DNA of 64,000 nt from the NCBI GenBank assembly GCA_037102815.1, contig BTPP01000003.1, positions 620,001 through 684,000 of the forward strand, given 5' to 3'. The notes under the pieces are model-generated. The model was given only the letters and a program-made list of their open reading frames with translations, had not been told where the DNA came from and made no database searches. The stretch comes from Neurospora intermedia (Eukaryota > Ascomycota > Sordariomycetes > Sordariales > Sordariaceae). Of this stretch, positions 48,136-58,586 are shown in pieces (position 1 is the first letter of the stretch; each line of letters opens with the position of its first letter). The translations under genes were made by a program, and so were the position numbers.

Positions 48136-49098
48136 GCGCCAAACTCCACCATCGAACGTCGCAGCCCTGCTGTTCCGAACACCACCTCACCAAAAACCTG
48201 AACCCCCAGTCCCAGGCTTGTCCGTCGCTCCCCCACAGCTGAGCCTCTCGGTTGTTTCTCTGCGTCTCGGAGTGGAGAGAACTCTCTACGGATCGTCCTG
48301 GATCGCCGCGCCTTCAGATACTAAATCGGCTAATCAAACCAGGGAGCTGAAGCCAGAACACTCACGATATTATCTGGCCATTTGGACATTGGCGATTGCC
48401 GTCGCTTTAGCATTTTGACAGTTAAAAGGTTTGGCATCTGACACGCCGCGCGCCACCGACGCACTTACAGCGGAGCCGACCGTCGCAGAAAACCCATAAA
48501 AGAAACGCAAGCGCTGAGTCTTGGTTAGCGGGCTTGCTTTGCTGGTATCTTCTGCGTCGTGGCCGACGATTTGTCCGATTTTCCAGCGAACCACGAACGA
48601 CAGCCGCTTTCACCCCAGCCACCCGGGGTGCAAGGACACACTTTCCCTGATTTTCTAGAGTCTGCGACAATAAGATCGCGGAACGCAGCCCGCCAACCCA
48701 AGACAAAACACTCAGGGCAACCACCAGGGGTAAATACCCACGCCGGCCCACTCTAATCCACATCAACCGCTCTTTGGACGCTATCTGAACATTTCGTCGT
48801 TGCTTCTCCCATATTTGCCCGCGCGAATACCACTTTGGATATCTACAGCTCTTGGCCCGGCTATTGTTGCCGAAAAGCATCTGTTTTTAAAAAAAGACCC
48901 TTGCGATAAGCAGGCATCTGATCCGTCCGAACCTGCGCGCGATCAGAAACCATCACGGTCTTGTCTCCATCATCTGCACCATCGACAGGGTCTCGATACC
49001 CCAGGCTCATCACGGACCCTCCCCCCACCGCTCTCGTTGCACCCCCGGGCTTTGCCTAGAATACAGATCAAAACCCTCGCGTTTCCCGGTCAGCCAAG

Positions 49099-50637
49099 AT
49101 GGCGACTTCCAACAGATACCCCCCGAACTCAAATCCGCACCAAGTCCAGCAGGCACAACTTCAGGGACAACAGTACCAGCAGTCACAAGTGCCCGTCGCT
49201 CCTACCACTCAGACAAAGGGCCGTCCACCGAGTTCCCAACGCAAGTCGAGAGCCTTCAGCTTCCGATCGGACAAGTCTCACGACGCCAAAGAGCAAAAGC
49301 TTGACTTGCACGAGACCAGTGCCGAGAAGGACGCCAAACGGTTACATACAAAAGCCGACCCTACCTTGGCCATGAACGAGGCAGAGCCATGTAAGTTCAA
49401 CCATGTGTCATGCATTAATATGCATGATCCGCCACCTTTATTGTGCCCTGCGTGCGGTGAACTTCATATTGACCTCTACCAGCCGAGGTGGCCGCGCACG
49501 TTAAGTCATCGCTCGCTTCTTTGCGGAATGTGCAGCACAAGGATGTCTTTGGAAATCCAATCGGTAAGTTCTCTTGTGGACGCGCTAAGAGACAAGTCTC
49601 ATCACTTAGGCTCGATGCTGACTTCTCGTGTAGCCGACCCCGATCGCTCAAATCCCACCCGCAGTCGTTGGGAGCGTCCTCTAGATACCATTCGGAGCTT
49701 CGAGGCCGCCATTGATGGAAATTACAGCAATCGCAGGTCCATTTACCGCTCAGGTATGTACCGGCTTTTCACGGGTTGTTGCGATTCAACCTGAAACTAA
49801 CATCGTTTATAGACTCGGAGTCAACCTGGGGCAATAACGGCAGACGAAACAGTTATTATGGCACAAGTACGACCAACCCTGTACCCTCTCATTAAGACAT
49901 GGAAGACGGGAATGCTAACCGAATTAGATGGCCCCGGTTACTACAACAGCCGACCAGCTTCGGCAATGTATCCGAACCGTCAGGACGGCAGCCAACATGA
50001 CCTGAGGCAAGCACCACGAGACACTTACTACGATTACCAGTCAGGATACAACAGCGGGTATTCCTCCCCGCCTCAGAGTCAAGGCAGACGTCGTGATCCC
50101 AGGATCATGCCTAACCCGCAATTCTCTTCGCCGTATCAATCGCCGAACGCGAACGACTACCCGATCCCGAGTAACCATCGCTCGTACGAGACCGTCGCCT
50201 CGGCATCTGGAAGTGATCCATTGGGGTATCAGACTGATCCGACAAGTAGTGACAACAGCTCGATTGAACGAGCTCAAGCGGGGCCAGTTTCCAAGCGACC
50301 GTCGGAACCAGCAAATGATTATGGAATAGGATTCAGCCAGAACACCGAATATTCACCATCAGCTTTCACAGTTGGCTACAACGGGAAACCTGCTACGGGC
50401 ATGAACAGCGGTGGAGTAAACAATTACCAAGCGAGCGGTACGTCTGGCTTCGCCAACAACAACCTCAACAACTTCAGTCAGGGAAGCCCCAGCGTTGCAC
50501 CAGTCACAGCGCCTGCTCCGCCCCAGAAAGACACCCGGACACTACAGAAAAAGTCGACGAACGATACCATTCAACCAGAAAGGCCGGGTGTCCCAGAGAA
50601 GCGCAAGAGTTGGTTCTCGCGCAAGCTGAAGAGGTAG
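49099..50637 (+). CDS. DUF2406 domain protein, function unknown
   Basis: Fungal-specific protein of unknown function. Five exons: 49099-49390, 49483-49563, 49634-49753, 49813-49866, 49928-50637, 418 residues. All junctions are in phase 1. A glutamine-rich start and a basic stretch (KSRAFSFRSDKSHD) precede the DUF2406 core at about residues 100-152: LRNVQHKDVFGNPI, then ADPDRSNPTRSRWERPLDTIRSFEAAID, which I recognise as the family signature. The C-terminal 250 residues are disordered and rich in Tyr, Ser, Asn, Pro and Gln. The end, KRKSWFSRKLKR, is strongly basic and might bind membrane phospholipid or act as a nuclear signal. A run of identical intron phases may reflect tandem exon growth. 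The long upstream region suggests complex regulation. Confidence 0.88.
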
Positions 50638-52095
50638 GCTGGTCTACCGAGACTGAAGTTCGGATCACGATTTTGTCATTTATCCGACTATGATATGATT
50701 ATGATGAAGACTTGCTTGCTGGACCTTGCCACTTTTTTCCTCGCTTTCTTTTACGATGGATACCCACACCTTCGCCTACATGCCATCCAGGGGACGTCTG
50801 ATGAGCGTTCGGAGGCAGTTGGCCGAACATTCCCAATCATTGATAGGTGTAATGGAGGTATCATTATGACAGAATTTCTTGTTTAAGACTGAGGTTTGCG
50901 GGAAGTTATCTTCGGACATGAAGTGGTCATGAAACGCCGGTGTTCCATGAAGGATTCAGATAATGTGGTAATGATAATGTGGGAATGGATTGCAATGGAG
51001 ATGGAAAGGTATATCTACGCAAGGAACAAGGTATTGTTAGGGATGATGGGCGCAATGTGTGTGGTGAGGGATGAGTCAAAGGATCTCTTTTGTGTTCGGC
51101 GTGAAACAGGATTACAGCGGCTAGAAATCACCCGAATGAGGGTGAAGGGAAAACGCATTGATCTGGAGAGCGGATGGAAGACTCGTCATTCAGACACACC
51201 CTTGCAGGAGATCTGCACCTGCTCTTTACTGTCTCTGCGACGATATCTTCACGAGATGGAGTATATACGTGGTCCAGGTATAAGCGAATAGATTAATCCT
51301 TGTTTGATTGGACGAATGGCTTGATATTTCATTGCCCATCACTGTGAAGTTGTTGAATACAGTAAAGATCCCTAAAAGTGCAACCACCCCCAAGTGCAAG
51401 AACCCCTTCAGAGTGCGAACTATGTGCCAACTAAACTTGATTCCTTGCACAAACCCTGCAAACTACCGCATGTACCGTATTGACTTGGATCACTGGGTTT
51501 TAGGTTCCCTGGATATCAGGCATAATCTGGAAGCATACTGCAACACATTCATGCACACTAGAAATCGTATGCAAGACAGCGGTGTAAATCGCTTTATGAA
51601 TAAGTGTGCAGAAGCGGTAGTGTACAAAGTGCAGACTCTGGATTTGCACCTACAAGGGTCCTGTTTTAGTAGAGAGAACACTTATACCCAGTTACCGGGG
51701 CTCATATGACCCACTTTTAGTTGCCCTCCAATGACCGGAGGGCGCTTTTTGATCTGTGTATGTACTAGCTTCCCTAAGTGCAAACACCTAGAAAGTGCAA
51801 GGGATTTTGTCAGCTGGATTGTTGCACCTTTAGGGATCGTTTTACTATATATTTTGATTGTGGTTTTCCATGGAAGTTTACGCACCCATCTTGCCGCTCT
51901 CAGATGAGAATCTACCTAGGCTTGTTATACGAACCCGACAAGCTCCGATGCACTTGATCACGCGAAGAACATTTCACTCGTCGTTTCAAAAGAAATAAGA
52001 TATTTGGATATACAAATGAATATTTTTCTTCTTCACACCCTTTCCGTTCATTAGGGCGGGCAATGTCACAACACTCACGTCACATCTCGGTTGAA
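50638..52095. other. intergenic between convergent genes, holding a MITE-like element
   Basis: 3' flanks of the DUF2406 and VMA21 genes. The 488-bp inverted-repeat element at 51360-51847 fills a third of it. No gene is supported otherwise. Confidence 0.6.
51360..51847. mobile_element. MITE-like non-autonomous DNA transposon (TA target, Tc1/pogo-type)
   Basis: The two ends are inverted repeats of about 26 bp sharing AGTAAA, then GATCCCTAAARGTGCAAC (18 nt, R marks the one difference). Each end is flanked by TA (51358-51359 and 51848-51849), fitting a TA target duplication as made by Tc1/mariner/pogo-type transposases. AGTGCAA occurs at 51377 and 51393 near the left end and, in the same direction, at 51777 and 51794 near the right end, then inverted as TTGCACC at 51822. 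A 7-bp stem hairpin (51723-51743) followed by TTTTT lies inside. No transposase frame was found; a 133-codon frame crossing the left end resembles none. Family assignment is inferred from ends and target site. Confidence 0.75.
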
Positions 52096-52795
52096 TCACA
52101 GATCCTTCTTCCCTTCTACTTTCCCACCACCTCCTTTCTTCTCATTCTCCTGGTCCGACTGATCCTCCGCCATGGCAACAATAATATACCCAATTAATAC
52201 CACGTTGGCCATAATAGCTGCTGTGGCGCCGGCGTATGTTGAGTTTCCTGGTGGTTCGATCAGTGAATGTTAGTTTGCCGAGTGAGTCCGGTACGAGCGA
52301 TGCGCACGAAGGAACGAAGGACCTTGTGACATATAGGGGGGTTGGGGAATGGGGAATTGGAGAGCAGGGACAGGAGCAGTAGAGGGGGGGACGACTGGGC
52401 GTACCTTTGAACAAACGGTCTACTGTGAGGAAGTAAGAAGAAATGGGGATGACGATCATTGCGAAGGTGAAGGCTAGAAGTTTGATAATTACGGAACTGT
52501 GAAGGGGTTGGGGGTTAGCTTGATGGTCATATCTTGGATACACATATGTATTGTGTGAAAGTGGGATCATCAGGCAGGATATGGGCGGAATATGTAGGTA
52601 TATAATAGTGATGAGAATGGAAGGAAGAGTAAGTAGTGATGTGATGGATGAGAATGAGCACGGGGGTTGGGGTGAAGCGTACGCGGGGACGGCTGGCGTG
52701 ATGTTGGACTTTTCGCTTGCCGCTGGGCTGGAACCGATACGGTCATCCTTTTCGAGGAGAGTCTTCTCTTGGGATATGATTCTGCGGGTGGCCAT
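52096..52795 (-). CDS. VMA21: vacuolar ATPase assembly integral membrane protein Vma21
   Basis: Endoplasmic-reticulum membrane chaperone that helps build the Vo sector of the V-ATPase and escorts it to the Golgi. Three exons: 52795-52683, 52496-52405, 52247-52096, 118 residues. The cytosolic N-terminus is MATRRIISQEKTLLEKDDRI. Two transmembrane helices are predicted, about residues 38-62 (SVIIKLLAFTFAMIVIPISSYFL) and 76-97 (AGATAAIMANVVLIGYIIVAMA), joined by TVDRLFKGNSTY. The C-terminus ends KKDL, a dilysine (KKxx) ER-retrieval signal as expected. Introns are GT-AG in phases 2 and 1. It is divergent from the Fun30-type gene with a 965-bp shared promoter. Confidence 0.95.
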
Positions 52796-53760
52796 CCTGC
52801 TGGTGATTTTGGGTCTAGCTTTTCTATTCAGTGTAGGCTAATCGTGACGTTTGTCGTTGTATATCGGCTTCACGGGATGAATTGAATGGATGAGCTGAAG
52901 TGGGATGAGCTGAAACTGTTTGCTGTGTTGGTAAGTTTCTTAAGATGAACCTAGACTGGCAAGCAAACGGAAAACGTTAAGGTATGGTAGCTTACTCAAT
53001 GTATGGTAACAGCGAGATGTTGAGTAAAATCGAGGGTATTTCCCTAGGTGAAGTCCTCGATGGCAAGATGAGGACAAGCTCGACATTGGGCAATTGCGTT
53101 GCTCGCTGGTTGGCTGGGTGGGCCTACCCTGTCCTCATCGGTGTTTAAGTGGTTCGTTACTGTGCCTGACCAGTTGCGAGCTAGCACGTGGAGACGTGAA
53201 GGCGTCCGGTCGCGTTGTCCCACATTATTTCTCGCAACGAGCAAATGCGCGTCGCGGCGGGACGGGATGGCGGCGGTGTGGGGCTCCAAGTGAGAAAGAT
53301 AGGGCTGATCCCGTCGCTGATTGCTGGACGGCAATCTGGAGCCGGTTGCACGACTGGATGCCGTGTACCCAGCGAGCCAGCCATTTCTGTTCTAGGACGG
53401 ACCGACAACAAACTCCAGTACAACTCCTCTCGGTTGTCATCCCGTCTTTTTACATCACAGGATTCCCAAGGGCAAAGCGTCAAGGAAACAGGGTACTTTG
53501 GACCTGGATTTTTGGGTCAACTGGAATTCTTCCTTGCAGCGAACGTTTCTCTTAGTTCGTCTTTATCAGGTTTTGCTTTGCTCTATGCGCCGCTAAAATT
53601 TCAGCTTTGCGCCTTTGACCGCGTCCGACGAACGACCGGTACCTTCCACATACTCCTTTGATACTTACCTCCACAACAACCATTTCTCCTTCACCACCTC
53701 TTCCTTGGGAGACTACCTTGTGCTCTTTTACTTGGTCGATCCTGCTCTGGACGATCGACA
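52796..53760. promoter_or_regulatory. shared promoter region, VMA21 / FUN30-type gene
   Basis: The 965-bp region between divergent starts. Its right half is pyrimidine-rich (53640-53760) as in fungal leaders. No gene is supported; overlapping frames on both strands at 53044-53661 have no recognised domain. Confidence 0.5.
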
Positions 53761-56700
53761 ATGGCCTTCTCGTCCTTGCCAGAGGACGACTCTTTACGCT
53801 CATCAAGCGTTGTCGTCGATAGCCCAGTCCCCCAACGGCGGACCAAGCCCGATCTTGATTTTATAGACGAAGACGACGAGGATGAACTCAGTATTGTCTC
53901 CCAATCGCCCTACTTTACTCAGCCTACCCAGATCGCCTCGCAACCGACAGTGAAGCCACGAGAAGCCGCCATCCCGTCTTCCCCCACGGTCGTCGAAGTA
54001 CCTGCATCGTCACCTTTCCGTCAACAATCGTCGAATATCGGAGGTCGATTTGCGAGCGCGATGGCCCCAAGAGGTACCTCTTTCAAGGCTCCTGCCGCAC
54101 AACCACCCACAGCCAAAGGAGGGGCAAAGAGAGACTATATAATGATCGACGACGATGAATTTGACAAGCCTCTCTATGCGGGCGATTCTTCAGACGATGA
54201 AGGGCCCGCGCGCGGCGACATTCAGCCATCTGCTTTCAAAAAGCCCAACCCCACGTCTGCAAAGGCTGCGCCTGCAGTGTACCTTAAACCATCAAAGGTA
54301 CTTGACCTGCACATTTCATGATAGACATCACATACAGCGTCATACTAACACTTGGCATATTTAACAGAAACCAAAGTTGTCCAATGATGTCGGAAGTCCC
54401 GTTACCAGTCCGGCCAAGCCCTACGTCCTTCAAGAGGACTGGGTCACGCTCCGATCTTCTTCGCCAGAATCCTTGCAATCCATACGTCCGAAAGACTCTC
54501 CTTTGAAGCCTGCCCCAGCACCGCCCGCACCGGCTCGCCGCCGCCTAATTCAGGGTCGTCGGCGACGCAGCCCGTCGCCAGCCAGCTCGCCAGCGAAACC
54601 GATCGGAAAGCCCGTTTCCAAACTCAAACAGACAAAAATTATCACGCTCGTTAGCGACGACGAAGATGACGATGACTACGTCCAGAAGAAGTCGGCTCGC
54701 TCGCCTGAACCGCAGCCGGAACACTCGCAACGGGATCCGGAAGAAGATGCCTTCGAAGAGCGTGTCCTGCACTACCTCAATACCTGCGATCCTATACAAT
54801 TAATGGCCATTGCCAACGTCAAAGAAGACGTTGCAAAGCACATGCTCTCTTACCAACCTTTCAACAGTGTGGCTGATGCTGAAAGTGTAACCATGGCAGC
54901 AAAGGCCACGAAGGTCAAGCGCAAGAAGTCGACTAGGGCACCGGTTGGCGAAGATATCGTGGGCTCTATTAAGGAGTACACCAAAGCGCTGGATGGCATT
55001 GACCATGTTATTGCTGTCTGCGAGTCGCAAGCAGCTGCGATCAAGGACGCCACCTCGAGGTGGAAGGTCGACCAAACCGGTCAGCCTCGAACAGTGAAGA
55101 ACAAGGATGGAACCATTACGCCTCTCAGCATTCACGGTACGACTACGCTGGTCGACCTTCCTTTAAGCCAGCCGAAGCTTATGAGCGGCTGCACGATGAA
55201 GCCTTTCCAGCTGTATGGGCTTAACTGGTTGTATCTCTTGTATGAAAACCAATATGCCAGCATTCTAGCTGACGATATGGTATGTGGCTTGCTCGTCTCT
55301 CCAAAATTTGCCTCTCCATGAGGTTGCTGACTGTCTACTATTCTAGGGTCTGGGCAAGACTTGCCAGGTTATCAGTTTAATCTCAGCAATTGTCGAGGAA
55401 CATGAGAAACATGGCCAGGATGACGATAGCAACCAACCATGGCCAAACATCATTTTCGTCCCTCCGTCCACGCTCGCGAATTGGGCCGCCGAGTTCAAGA
55501 GGTTCGCCCCGGGCTTGAATGTTACTTTGTACCAGGGATCGCAATCTGTCCGCGATGAGATTGCCGACAACATCTTGGATGATCCCGCCAGCCACCACGT
55601 CGTCTTGACATCCTACTCCCAGGTGTCGCGTCAGGACGACATCTCGAACCTGAGACGGCTGAAGCCGATGGTAGCGGTGTTCGACGAGGGTCACAAAATG
55701 AAAAATCCAAAGACAAAGCTCTATAAGGATTTGCTCAAGATCACAGCAACGTGGCGGCTCATTCTGTCAGGCACGCCCGTTCAGAACAATCTTATGGAGA
55801 TGATTTCGTTGCTTCAGTTCGTCGAGCCGGAGCTCTTCAAGGACCACTTCGATGATCTCGAAGCACTTTTCAATCAGAAGTTTTCTTTGACGGCAGTCTC
55901 GCAAGGCGCATTGCTTCATAGTGAACGAGTGGCGCGGGCACGCACAATCCTGGAGCCCTTCATCTTACAACGTCGCAAAGAGCAGGTCCTCAAGGACATG
56001 CCTCCCAAAACAGCCAAAGTCGTCTACTGTGAAATGGACGACGTACAGGCGGCAATATATAAAGACTACGAACGCCGATTTCGGAAGACTGACGCCACAG
56101 GCGCCAGCGGTGTCGGTCGTGACAACGACAACAACAACGTCTGGATTCAGCTCCGGAAATCCGCAATCCACCCGCAGTTGTTCCGACGTTATTTCAATGA
56201 TTCGACGGTGGAAAAGATGGCCAACATTTTGATGAAAAAGGTCGACCAATCGGAGCTTCGGCAGCCGAAGATCGAACATCTGATCAATGAGCTCAAGGCC
56301 CTTTCGGACTTCGAACTTCATCTTTGGTGCAGAGACTACAAGTGCATCAGACAATTCGATCTTCCGGATGGGTCATGGATGGAGAGTGCCAAGGTCCAGG
56401 CACTATTGAAGCTGATAAGACAGTACCAGAAGAACGGTGACCGCGCTCTGGTGTTCACACGATTCGCCAAAGTCATTGAGATTTTGGGAGAATGCCTTGC
56501 GTCGGAGAAGATCGAATATCTCTCCCTGCAAGGAAACACGGATGTTAGTGAACGTCAGGAACTCATCAACGATTTTAACGCCGACGCGACCATCCCCGTC
56601 TTTTTGCTCACGACAGGTTCGGGCGGCACAGGAATTAACCTGACTGCAGCCAACAAAGTCATCATATTCGACCAGTCCGACAATCCGCAAGACGATATTC

Positions 56701-56933
56701 AGGCCGAGAATCGCGCTCATCGTCTCGGTCAGACTCGCCCTGTGGAGATTGTTCGGCTCATCAGCAAAGATACCGTCGAAGAGCTGGTTTACAAGGCCTG
56801 CCAGAAGAAGCTGGAGCTTGCCAACAAGGTAGTCGGCTGGTCCACGGTGGAGATGTCCCAGTCTGAGATGGAGGCCCAAGTCCGCGCTGCTATCATGAAT
56901 GGCGGCTCGATCGCAACTCCTCCATCCGACTAG
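53761..56933 (+). CDS. FUN30: Fun30/SMARCAD1-type SNF2 chromatin remodelling ATPase
   Basis: Nuclear ATP-driven remodeller; relatives (yeast Fun30, fission yeast Fft1-3, human SMARCAD1) slide or edit nucleosomes, keep silent chromatin and promote DNA end resection. Three exons: 53761-54297, 54368-55279, 55347-56933, 1011 residues, all junctions in phase 0. The first 310 residues are disordered and acidic, with short SDDE patches and basic proline-rich tracts. A CUE-like helical segment may lie near VLHYLNTCDPIQLMAIANVKEDVA. The helicase core starts at KPFQLYGLNWLYLLYEN. Walker A is DDMGLGKT (Lys487), split by intron 2. Motif II is DEGH at 596-599, the variant typical of this subfamily rather than DEAH. 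SGTPVQNN, TTGSGGTGINLTAAN and AHRLGQTRPV are intact. Confidence 0.94.
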
Positions 56934-58586
56934 ATCTCGGGGAGTTTGAGGAAGATCACGAAGTTTTGAGTATTGGGGAACGTGTTTTGTTCAAGATACA
57001 AAATGTTGACGATATGGAGGATATCGGGCATAGATGATACCCAGTGTTCATATGCATAGCATCAGGCGCTTAGAAGTCGTGCGCTGTTGTGTACTTGGTC
57101 TAGCATATTTTAGATGATTTAGGATCGCCTTCGTGGTTTGTATAGAGGCAACCTGTTCTTGCTTTAGTCTTCTCTCTTTGCTACACAGTTAAGGAGAACA
57201 GGTTCAACGGGTCAGACGACAACTTTTGGTGATCCCATATGGTAGTAGCATCAAGATGATGAATGGGAGTTATATTGGGCCTGTTCAAATCTTGCAGAAG
57301 TGGCTTACAACTTTTCTGTGTACATTAAGGGTGGTAATACCTCGTCACACAATGCTTAGTCTTTGGCTCGCTTTCACATGTCTCGTGGAGAAGTAATGTC
57401 GAACGCAAGACTCTGACGGCCCCCTTGTCATTCGAGGTTTAGTCTAAATCCGTGGATGTCATGCGATGACGAGATCCGTCACCCCCGTCACACGTTTCAC
57501 TGCCGAGGCCATTCCGCACTATAGCGCCAAGGGTCAGTGAGGTGCCTAGTGTAAATCTCAACGCCCCCATCGCGAATCAAGCCTAGTTGTGCTTTTCTCA
57601 ATCATTCCGCATCTCATCGTGCCAACAATTTCCATGAACAGCAACAGCTGGGCATCTCATCTTCCTCAATATTTCAATATCCATGGATCTCATTTCCCGT
57701 GCTCCATAATCCCCGTCGTGAACGATATTCCCAACGACAGCAAGGGCCGTCGGGCCCTGTTGGGCCCAAATGTGGGGGAGCGAATGGGATTTCAGCGATG
57801 CGACGGTAGGGCTTGCTCGAAAATTTGATACCTTTCGCTTTCACATGCCACGGAAAGCCTGCATTAACTGACCTGAGTGGGGAGGCCCTGCCTGAGGAGG
57901 ATCCAGCAGCTGACGTCGGGCACACAGTCCAGTGTCCACCCAGTCCACACACCCACCCCCTTAACTTCCGGCCAGACTTCCGTTTGCATCTTCTCCCACC
58001 GTTCGACGCGCCTGTGAAGAACACCAAACCCGACCCAAAACATGGAATGACACGGACCTGACCCAGTCTGGTTTTAAGCTTCTTTTTCCTTTTTTTTGCC
58101 GCAACACATCCCGGACATCTTCATCCGAGCCTTTCGTTTACTTCGTTTCGTGCCATTCAATTTTTGACCGCAGGCGACAGGCGAGGAAAATATCCAGCGT
58201 CCCGTTGTCAGCTGATTGACCTCTAAGACACACTCACACACACCGAGACACGACACTCGCTCGTTTGTATCTACCGAACAACAACGACGTACCTAACCGT
58301 ACCTACCTACGTAGGCATACCCGCTGCCGCCACATCATTCTTCTTCCACGCTCGTTCAACCTCTTTCGCCGCAACTGACTCAAGTTGCGCATGTTATCGT
58401 TTTCTCCTATCGCTTCATCTGCCACCCACAAGTATAAATGAGCGAGATCAGGACATGTTGTTGACACAGCCGTTCATGCCACACCTCACGCATCACTGCT
58501 TGTCTTGAACACTACGGCAGTGTTTTTTTTTAATTTTTTTTTTGTTCTTATTTTTTCTTTCTTTTTTTGTTATTCATCTCTTTACA
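56934..58586. promoter_or_regulatory. intergenic and T-rich leader of the patatin-like gene
   Basis: 3' flank of the FUN30-type gene, then the promoter and leader of the next gene. It contains the palindrome CCTACGTAGG (58306-58315) within a CCTA-rich stretch and an almost pure T tract at 58520-58570 just before the ATG. No gene seen. Confidence 0.55.

Larger units (their letters stand above)
43403..49098. other. 5.7-kb gene-free interval with long DUF2406-gene leader region
   Basis: The largest interval without a supported gene. It contains a G28 run (44564-44591) and a full CRE palindrome TGACGTCA (48128-48135). The last 1.5 kb is pyrimidine-rich with many short frames, as expected for a long promoter or 5' leader. 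Frames of 156 codons at 43718-44188 and 180 codons (minus) at 47092-47634 have no recognisable domain. A long non-coding RNA or a fast-evolving gene is possible but unsupported. Confidence 0.45.

Noticed and set aside
51308-51709. 133-codon frame crossing the left end of the MITE-like element
   Set aside because: No DDE or helix-turn-helix features; it starts outside the element, so it is not a transposase.
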